Origin: Pseudomonas putida
GTDB taxonomy: Bacteria > Pseudomonadota > Gammaproteobacteria > Pseudomonadales > Pseudomonadaceae
Direction: 5' to 3'
DNA: 64,000 nt
Assembly (NCBI RefSeq): GCF_002741075.1
Contig: NZ_CP016634.1
Location: forward strand, 4,184,001 to 4,248,000
Shown here: positions 58,198-64,000 of the stretch, piece after piece
Layout: each line of letters starts with the position of its first letter
Position numbering within the stretch: the first letter of the stretch is position 1
Made by a program: the position numbers and the translations under genes
The notes under the pieces: model-generated
What the model saw: only the letters and a program-made list of their open reading frames with translations
The model's database searches: none
Told to the model about the DNA's origin: nothing

Positions 58198-59166
58198 ATG
58201 GACATCAATTCGATCACCGACAAGCCGCGGATTGGCATCAGCGCGTGTCTACTGGGCCATCCCGTGCGCTTCAACGCCGGCCACAAAGCCTCACCCCTAT
58301 GCCTTGAGCTACTCGAAGACCATTTTGAATGGGCACCCGTGTGCCCGGAAATGGCCATCGGGCTGGGCGTTCCCCGTGCGGCCATCCGCTTGGTCGGCGA
58401 CCCCGCCCATCCCGAAGTGGTGGCCGCACAAAACCCTGGCACCGACCTCGCCGGCCCCCTGCGAGGCTATGGCGAGCAGATGGCAGAGGCGCTCGACGAC
58501 CTGTGCGGTTATATCTTCATGCAGAAGTCGCCCTCCTGCGGCCTGGAGCGGGTGAAGGTCTATCAGCACGACGGCCAGCTCTCCCGCCAGCCGGGGCAAG
58601 GCGCCTACGCCAGTGCATTCTGTGCCCGCCGCCCGGATCTGCCAGTGGAAGAAGAAGGTCGCCTGCACGACCCGGTGCTGCGCGAAAACTTCATCAGCCG
58701 CGTTTACGCCTACGCCGACTGGCAGCGCCTACTGGCGCAGGGCCTGGATCGCGGAGCCCTGGTACGTTTTCATTCGCGCTATAAGTACCTGCTCATGGCC
58801 AACAACCCCCAGGCCTATCGTGAGCTGGGCAGGATGCTCGGCAGCATGCGCCGTGACGACGACCCACAGGTCATCGGCCCTCGTTACTTCAGCGCGCTCA
58901 TGCAGGCCCTACGCCGCCGCGCCAGCCGAGGTACCCATGGCAACGTCTTGCAGCATCTGAGTGGTTACCTGCGCACGGTTCTTGGCCAAGGCGACCGCAC
59001 GGAACTGCACCACATCATCGGCCAGTACCAACAAGGCGTGGTGCCGCTGGTGGTACCTCTGACCTTGCTCAAGCACCACCTGCGCAAGCACCCCGACCCT
59101 TATCTGCTGCAACAGGCCTACCTGCAGCCGCACCCCGAGCCACTGGGCCTGCGCAATGCGCTCTGA
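58198..59166 (+). CDS. DUF523 and DUF1722 domain protein
   Basis: 322 residues. The N-terminal DUF523 (about 10-160) has IGISACLLGHPVRFNAGHK and the cysteine-bearing FMQKSPSCGLERVKVY; the C-terminal DUF1722 (about 190-315) contains FHSRYKYLLMANNPQAYREL and HGNVLQHLSGYLR. The fusion is regularly found beside photolyase and light-responsive MerR genes; its biochemical role is unknown. The start at 58198 has GGAG 6 bp upstream, and an earlier start would place the operator inside the coding region. It overlaps litR by 11 nt. Confidence 0.88.
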   Translation: MDINSITDKPRIGISACLLGHPVRFNAGHKASPLCLELLEDHFEWAPVCPEMAIGLGVPRAAIRLVGDPAHPEVVAAQNPGTDLAGPLRGYGEQMAEALDDLCGYIFMQKSPSCGLERVKVYQHDGQLSRQPGQGAYASAFCARRPDLPVEEEGRLHDPVLRENFISRVYAYADWQRLLAQGLDRGALVRFHSRYKYLLMANNPQAYRELGRMLGSMRRDDDPQVIGPRYFSALMQALRRRASRGTHGNVLQHLSGYLRTVLGQGDRTELHHIIGQYQQGVVPLVVPLTLLKHHLRKHPDPYLLQQAYLQPHPEPLGLRNAL

Positions 59167-60019
59167 AATCCTGCTGCCGATCGGCGAGCTGGCCCGACGC
59201 ACAGGCGTCAACCCAATCACCCTGCGGGCGTGGGAGCGACGTTACGGCTTGCTCAAACCCCAGCGCACCGCCAAAGGCCATCGCCTGTATCCGCCAGAAC
59301 AGGTCGAGCGGGTACACGCCATCCTGAGCTGGCTGGAGCGCGGCGCGTCGGTGGGGCAGGTGCGTGAGCTGCTCGAGCGAGCGCCCAAGATTGCGCCGGT
59401 GGGCGACTGGCAACTGCGAGAACAGGCGATGATCGAGGCCATCGCATCACTTTCCCATAACGCCCTCGACCAGCAGTTCAACCAAGCTATGGCGCTGTAT
59501 CCGGCGTTCACCCTATGCGAGCAATTGCTGCTGCCCCTGCTCGACAGCCTGGAACAACGCTGGCGCAATTACTTCAATGCCCGGCTCGAACAGGCATTCT
59601 TCCACACCTGGCTGCGTAGCAAGCTGGGCGCTCGCGTTGCCCACGACAGCTTGTCGCTGCCTGGCCCCCCCGTGCTGGTCACAACCCAAGACGAGGGCTC
59701 GTTCAATCCACACCTATGGCTGTGCGCTTGGCTGCTCGGCAACAGCGCGATCGCGGTCGAAGTATTCGATCACTCTCTCAGCGCGCCTTGTCTGCATCGT
59801 GCGGTACAAGCCCTACGACCCCGGGCGGTGATTCTCTACCTGGGTACACGCATCGATACCCGGGCGCTCAAAGCCGCGTTGGCAGACATTCACATCCCGA
59901 TACTGGCAGGCGGCGGCACGATCCCTTTGCACGGCCAGCGCCTGGTCGAGTCCGACGTCGAGGGCTTGCAGTTGTTCGACACGCCCCTGGCAGCCCTGCG
60001 CCTGCTGCAATCACTGTGA
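59156..60019 (+). CDS. litR: MerR-family light-response regulator, class II LitR-like
   Basis: 287 residues. The N-terminal MerR helix-turn-helix is LPIGELARRTGVNPITLRAW with ERRYGLLKPQRTAKGHRLY; the C-terminal B12-binding-like region (about 90-285) includes TTQDEGSFNPHLW and LAGGGTIPLHGQRLVESDVE. The DxHxxG cobalamin signature of CarH/class I LitR is absent, which fits class II proteins that respond to light without adenosylcobalamin. Genetic context (photolyase directly downstream, operators upstream) supports this. The exact P. putida counterpart is recalled as PplR1/LitR. Confidence 0.87.
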   Translation: MRSEILLPIGELARRTGVNPITLRAWERRYGLLKPQRTAKGHRLYPPEQVERVHAILSWLERGASVGQVRELLERAPKIAPVGDWQLREQAMIEAIASLSHNALDQQFNQAMALYPAFTLCEQLLLPLLDSLEQRWRNYFNARLEQAFFHTWLRSKLGARVAHDSLSLPGPPVLVTTQDEGSFNPHLWLCAWLLGNSAIAVEVFDHSLSAPCLHRAVQALRPRAVILYLGTRIDTRALKAALADIHIPILAGGGTIPLHGQRLVESDVEGLQLFDTPLAALRLLQSL

Positions 60020-60023
60020 GGAA

Positions 60024-61445
60024 ATGGTTTTGCAATTGATCTGGCTGCGCAGCGATCTGCGCGTCGATGACAACACTGCCCTGAGCGCCGCCTGCGCCCG
60101 CGGGCCGACCCTCGCCCTGTGGCTGGCCAGCCCCGGTCAGTGGCAGGCCCATGACGATGCCCCCTGCAAGGTCGACTTCTGGCTGCGCAACCTGCAGGCC
60201 CTGCGCCAGTCGCTGGAGCGCCTGAACATTCCGTTGCTGATCCGCCATGTCGACACCTGGCGGCAAGCGCCCCAGGCAGTGCTGGAGGTCTGCCGGCAGC
60301 ATCGGATCGAGGCGGTGCACTGGAACGAAGAGTACGGCGTCAACGAGCAGCAACGCGACACCGCGACCCAGGCCCTGCTCGAGCAGGCGGGCATCCTCAT
60401 CCATAGCCATCTGGACCAACTGCTGCTGCGTCCAGGCTCGGTATTGACCCGAAGCGGTCAGTACTTCCAGGTGTTCGGCCAATTCCGCAGGGCTTGCCTG
60501 GAGCAATTGCACCTGAGCCTGCCTCGCCTGGCACCTCAGGTTAAGCGTCAGGCGCCACTGGCCATTGCCAGCGACCCCATCCCCCAAGGCTTTGCCGGGT
60601 TTACCTCACCTTCGCGCAGTCTGCGCGAGCACTGGCCCGCCGGTGAAAACGAGGCGCAGCGACGCCTCACGCGCTTCATCGATGAGACTGTCGAGGATTA
60701 CCCCCAACTGCGGGACCTGCCCGCCCGGACCGGCACCAGCCAGCTTTCGCCATACCTGGCTGCCGGCGTGATCTCACCGCGCCAATGCCTGCATGTCGCG
60801 CTCAGTGGCAACCAGGGTGAGCTGGATAGCGGCAGCGTGGGCGTACAGACCTGGATCAACGAGCTGCTGTGGCGGGAGTTCTACAAGCACATCCTGGTGG
60901 GTTATCCACAGGTCTCCCGACACCGGGCATTCCGTGCTCACACCGAGGCATTGCCCTGGCGTGATTCGCCTGAAGACCTGGAGGCCTGGAAAGCCGGTCG
61001 TACCGGCTTCCCGATCATCGATGCCGCCATGCGCCAGTTGCTGCACACCGGCTGGATGCATAATCGGCTGCGCATGGTCGTGGCGATGTTTCTGAGCAAG
61101 AACCTGCTGATCGACTGGCGCCTGGGCGAGCGCCATTTCATGCGTCATCTGATCGACGGCGACCTGGCTGCCAACAACGGCGGCTGGCAATGGTGCGCCT
61201 CCACCGGCACCGATGCGGTGCCGTACTTTCGCCTGTTCAACCCGGTGAGCCAGTCACGGCGCTTCGATCCCAAGGGGCAGTTCATTCGTCATTGGTTGCC
61301 GGAGTTGCACGGTCTGGATGACAAAGCCATCCATGAACCGGGGACAGGGGGGGATCTGTTTGCTTCGCCCTATAGGCAGCCGATCGTCGACCTGGGCAGC
61401 AGTCGAGCACGGGCGCTGGCGGCATTTCAGGGACTCAGGGGTTGA
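60024..61445 (+). CDS. phrB: Deoxyribodipyrimidine photo-lyase
   Basis: 473-residue cryptochrome/photolyase family enzyme repairing cyclobutane pyrimidine dimers with blue light. The N-terminal antenna domain begins LIWLRSDLRVDDNTALSAAC. The C-terminal FAD domain has TSQLSPYLAAGVISPRQCL, WINELLWREFYKHIL, GFPIIDAAMRQLLHTGWMHN and NGGWQWCASTGTDA. It starts 5 bp after litR and closes the operon. GAGG lies very close to the ATG, so a slightly later start (TTG two codons on) is possible. Confidence 0.95.
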   Translation: MVLQLIWLRSDLRVDDNTALSAACARGPTLALWLASPGQWQAHDDAPCKVDFWLRNLQALRQSLERLNIPLLIRHVDTWRQAPQAVLEVCRQHRIEAVHWNEEYGVNEQQRDTATQALLEQAGILIHSHLDQLLLRPGSVLTRSGQYFQVFGQFRRACLEQLHLSLPRLAPQVKRQAPLAIASDPIPQGFAGFTSPSRSLREHWPAGENEAQRRLTRFIDETVEDYPQLRDLPARTGTSQLSPYLAAGVISPRQCLHVALSGNQGELDSGSVGVQTWINELLWREFYKHILVGYPQVSRHRAFRAHTEALPWRDSPEDLEAWKAGRTGFPIIDAAMRQLLHTGWMHNRLRMVVAMFLSKNLLIDWRLGERHFMRHLIDGDLAANNGGWQWCASTGTDAVPYFRLFNPVSQSRRFDPKGQFIRHWLPELHGLDDKAIHEPGTGGDLFASPYRQPIVDLGSSRARALAAFQGLRG

Positions 61446-61505
61446 GTTTGGGGACACGAAGCGACGCTTCAGGTACACCAGGGTTATCGGCCTGACAGCC
61501 CCACT

Positions 61506-62303
61506 TTAAAGAGGCAGTGGCAGAACCCGATCAGCCCGGCCCCAGAGCAACGGCAGGACCTTGTCCAGCGACTGTGGCTCGGCGCTGGTCCAAAACGCGG
61601 TATCGCGCGCCGGCCCTTCGGCCAGCAGATCCCGTGCCGCCAGCAGCCGCTGCAGTTGTCGCGCCACGGCGGCGCCGGTGTCGATGATGGCTACGTCCGC
61701 CGGCACCATGTCGGCCAGCAGCGCGCGCAAGAAGGGGTAATGGGTGCAACCCAGAATGACCGTGTCGCAGCCGGCGTCCAGCAAAGGCTGCACATAGCCT
61801 TGCAACAACTGGCGCAGTTGCGGGCTATCGAGGTCACCGGCCTCGATGCGCTCCACCAGCCCAGGGCACGGTTGGGTGATCACCTGGACATCGTTGGCAA
61901 AACGATCGAGCAAGGCGGCGAACTTGGCGCTCTGCAAGGTGCCGGTGGTGGCCAGCACCCCAACCACGCCAGAACGAGTCGCCGCAGCGGCCGGCTTGAC
62001 CGCAGGCTCCATGCCCACCAGGGGCCAGTCCGGGTACAACTCGCGCAGGTCGGCCACCGCGGCCACGGTCGCGGTGTTGCAGGCCAGGACCATCGCCTTG
62101 GCACCCCGCTCGCGGAAGAACCCGGCAATGTGGCGTAGGCGCTGGCGGATGTAGTCCGGTGATTTTTCGCCGTACGGCACATGACCGCTGTCGGCAACAT
62201 ACAGCAGTGATTCGTTGGGCAGCAGACGCTGGATCTCGGCGAGCACCGACAGGCCGCCGACCCCGGAGTCCATCACGCCGACCGGCGCCGAACGCTCAGC
62301 CAT
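61506..62303 (-). CDS. murI: Glutamate racemase
   Basis: 265-residue enzyme making D-glutamate for peptidoglycan. The two catalytic cysteines are in [11 protein letters not shown] and [11 protein letters not shown]; the N-terminal segment [17 protein letters not shown] and the Asp/Ser [13 protein letters not shown] are typical. It begins [14 protein letters not shown] at 62303, overlapping the moeB end by 8 nt, so it is the last gene of the prfA-prmC-moeB-murI operon. Confidence 0.95.
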   Translation of the reverse strand: MAERSAPVGVMDSGVGGLSVLAEIQRLLPNESLLYVADSGHVPYGEKSPDYIRQRLRHIAGFFRERGAKAMVLACNTATVAAVADLRELYPDWPLVGMEPAVKPAAAATRSGVVGVLATTGTLQSAKFAALLDRFANDVQVITQPCPGLVERIEAGDLDSPQLRQLLQGYVQPLLDAGCDTVILGCTHYPFLRALLADMVPADVAIIDTGAAVARQLQRLLAARDLLAEGPARDTAFWTSAEPQSLDKVLPLLWGRADRVLPLPL

Positions 62304-63051
62304 GCCGGCTGCCACAGACCGCGCACGCCGGGTCGCGCTTGACCCGCAGCTCACGCATGCGTGTGCCCAGCGCATCGATCAACAACAGGCGCCCCACCAG
62401 TGGATCGCCGAAGCCGGCCAGCAGCTTCATCGCCTCCAGCGCTTGCAAACTGCCCACCAAGCCCACCAACGGACCTAGCACGCCCGCCTCGCTGCAGGTC
62501 AGCTCGGCCTCGCTGCCATGGCCGTAGAGGCAGTGGTAGCAGGGGCTGTAGTCACGACGAGGGTCGAACACCGACAACTGCCCTTCCAGGCGAATCGCCG
62601 CGCCACTGACCAGCGGCTTGCCTGCGGCGACACAGGCGGCATTGACCGCTTCGCGGGTGGAGAAATTGTCGGAGCAGTCCAACACCACATCGACCGCACC
62701 GACGGCCGCGGCCAGGGAATCTTCGTCCAGGGCCTCGCGGTGCGGGACCAGCTTGACCTCGGGGTTGATCGCTTCCAGGCGCTTGCACGCCGAGTCGACC
62801 TTGCTCATGCCCACGCTGTCGCTGTCATGGATGACCTGGCGCTGCAGGTTGGTCAGATCGACCGTGTCGAAGTCGGCCAGGTGCAGCTCGCCCACACCCG
62901 CGGCGGCCAGGTACAGGGCCACCGGCGAGCCAAGCCCACCGAGCCCGACCACCAGCGCCTTGCTGCGCTTGAGCCGCAACTGGCCGTCGATATCCACCTG
63001 AGCCAGCAGGATTTGCCGGCTGTAGCGCAACAGTTCCTGATCACTCAGCAT
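62296..63051 (-). CDS. moeB: Molybdopterin-synthase adenylyltransferase MoeB
   Basis: 251-residue ThiF/E1-like enzyme that adenylates the C-terminus of the sulfur carrier MoaD for molybdenum cofactor synthesis. The nucleotide site is [34 protein letters not shown] and the zinc cysteines in CYHCLYG and DPACAVCGS are present. It starts 7 bp inside the end of prmC. ThiF-type function is an alternative, but the context and length fit MoeB. Confidence 0.92.
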   Translation of the reverse strand: MLSDQELLRYSRQILLAQVDIDGQLRLKRSKALVVGLGGLGSPVALYLAAAGVGELHLADFDTVDLTNLQRQVIHDSDSVGMSKVDSACKRLEAINPEVKLVPHREALDEDSLAAAVGAVDVVLDCSDNFSTREAVNAACVAAGKPLVSGAAIRLEGQLSVFDPRRDYSPCYHCLYGHGSEAELTCSEAGVLGPLVGLVGSLQALEAMKLLAGFGDPLVGRLLLIDALGTRMRELRVKRDPACAVCGSRHG

Positions 63052-63875
63052 GGCAGTCGTCCCATGGAAATACGTTCGTGCCCGGCCAGGTCCAGACGGC
63101 TGGCCACGTCGATGAAGCCGTGGCGGGTGAGCAGCTCACGCACAGCCATGGCCTGGTCGTAACCGTGTTCGAGCAGCAGCCAGCCACCGGCCGCTAGATG
63201 ATCTGGCGCCTGGGCGATGATCACCCGCAGGTCATCCAGACCATCCTGGCCCGCCACCAGGGCACTGCTGGGCTCGAAGCGGACGTCACCGGCAACCAGG
63301 TGCGGATCGTCAGCGGCGATGTACGGCGGGTTGCTCAGGATCAAGTCGAAGCGCCCGCCAGCCACCGCGTCGTACCAGTGGCTCAGCCGTACCTGCGCAT
63401 TGGCCAGCCCGAGGCGCTCCCGGTTGCGCTCGGCCAAGGCCACGGCTTCCGGCACGCGGTCCAGCGCCGTCACCTGCCAGGCCGGGCACTCGCTGGCCAG
63501 GGCCAGGGCGATGGCGCCCGTGCCGGTGCCCAGATCAAGCACCCGCGCAGGTCGCGCGGGCAGCAGCTCCAGCGCAGCTTCCACCAGCAGTTCGGTTTCA
63601 GGGCGCGGGATCAGGGTGTGTGGCGCGACCTCCAGGTCAAGCTTCCAGAAACCCTGCTGGCCCAGGATGTACGCCACCGGTTCACCGGCCCGGCGACGCG
63701 CCAGGTAGCCGGCGAAGGTCTCGGCCGCTTCGCTGCTGACGATGCGCTCGGGCCAGGTGTGCAGGTAGCTGCGCGACTTGCCCAGGGCGGCAGCCAGCAA
63801 CAGCTCGACGTCCAGGCGCTCGGTCGGGGAATCCGGCAGCTGCGCGTCACGCAGCAGGCTGGCGATGATGGTCAT
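63045..63875 (-). CDS. prmC: Peptide chain release factor N(5)-glutamine methyltransferase
   Basis: 276-residue SAM-dependent enzyme methylating the GGQ glutamine of RF1 and RF2. The SAM motif is VLDLGTGTGAIALALASE and the catalytic motif NPPYIAADDP; the N-terminal helical domain includes YILGQQGFWKLDLEVAPHTL and IPRPETELLVE. The ATG directly abuts the prfA stop codon, the usual prfA-prmC arrangement. Confidence 0.96.
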   Translation of the reverse strand: MTIIASLLRDAQLPDSPTERLDVELLLAAALGKSRSYLHTWPERIVSSEAAETFAGYLARRRAGEPVAYILGQQGFWKLDLEVAPHTLIPRPETELLVEAALELLPARPARVLDLGTGTGAIALALASECPAWQVTALDRVPEAVALAERNRERLGLANAQVRLSHWYDAVAGGRFDLILSNPPYIAADDPHLVAGDVRFEPSSALVAGQDGLDDLRVIIAQAPDHLAAGGWLLLEHGYDQAMAVRELLTRHGFIDVASRLDLAGHERISMGRLPC

Positions 63876-64000
63876 TCAATCCCCCAGGGCGGCCAGCTGA
63901 TCGGCCTGGTATTCGGCGAGCAAGGGCTCGATGACCGCATCGACGCCCCCGGCCAGAATGTCATCCAGGGAGTACAGCGTCAGGTTGATGCGATGATCGG
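63876..64000 (-). CDS. prfA: Peptide chain release factor 1, C-terminal end only
   Basis: The last 41 residues and stop are present, reading [17 protein letters not shown] and ending DQLAALGD, the conserved end of RF1; the rest lies beyond the right edge. RF1 ends translation at UAA and UAG and is the substrate of the adjacent PrmC. Confidence 0.93.
   Translation of the reverse strand, partial: DHRINLTLYSLDDILAGGVDAVIEPLLAEYQADQLAALGD

Overview
The window is a stretch of chromosome from a Pseudomonas of the P. putida group. The evidence is the high GC content, strong C/G third-position codon use, and a gene order matching what I recall of P. putida and P. aeruginosa: fruB/cra, ampE-ampD-DUF1631, nadC, trxB, cysZ; pta, OmpA lipoprotein; acyl-CoA ligase, DUF1302, DUF1329, LuxR regulator; mqo, PA4642-like protein, hpt, upp, uraA; hemH, SDR, renalase-like, DUF523/DUF1722, MerR, phrB, murI, moeB, prmC, prfA. 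Palindromes containing CGCGGGTAAACCC or GCTCCTACA, typical of P. putida intergenic repeats, recur between genes. I saw no rRNA, tRNA or CRISPR array.

Layout. 1-3.2 kb: fructose PTS gene fruB (cut by the left edge) diverging from its regulator cra, with a Cra operator between them. 3.2-12.1 kb: TatD-type hydrolase, a chemoreceptor, ampD-ampE, DUF1631, nadC, trxB. 12.4-19.0 kb: cysZ, whose 3' end carries a 5.8-kb genomic island. The island holds a wrecked tyrosine recombinase (split by an IS66-family element with a perfect 8-bp target duplication, frameshifted, and lacking its C-terminus) and a compact vsr - C5-methyltransferase - GIY-YIG endonuclease operon. The displaced cysZ tail survives on the far side. 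19-30 kb: a soluble PAS-PAS chemoreceptor-like protein, a glycosyltransferase, glutathione peroxidase, slyD, pta, an OmpA-type lipoprotein, a metallo-hydrolase, a mazEF-type toxin-antitoxin pair, and a TPR response regulator overlapping a soluble histidine kinase. 30-38.5 kb: LuxR/MalT-type regulator, DUF1329 and DUF1302 envelope proteins and an AlkK-type acyl-CoA ligase, all leftward. 38.5-51 kb: hydroxyacid dehydrogenase, rsmC, a predicted manganese riboswitch with a GDT1-type exporter gene, M48 lipoprotein protease, a dCache chemoreceptor, an SRAP protein lacking its usual histidine, small proteins, an acyltransferase, YajG-type lipoprotein and mqo. 51-64 kb: uracil/hypoxanthine salvage (hpt, upp, uraA), hemH, a light-response cluster (renalase-like oxidoreductase, DUF523/DUF1722 protein, class II LitR-like MerR regulator, photolyase) with operator-like palindromes, then murI-moeB-prmC-prfA, the last cut by the right edge.

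How the parts work together. Cra should couple fructose uptake to fruBKA expression through the site at 2028-2039. AmpD and AmpE belong to peptidoglycan recycling and beta-lactamase signalling. The island is a defence module that probably can no longer move by its own recombinase. The light cluster carries two 33-bp elements with the same AACC-N25-GGTT frame in front of its two transcription units, consistent with autoregulation by the MerR protein. All assignments come from reading the sequence and remembered family knowledge; no database search was run.
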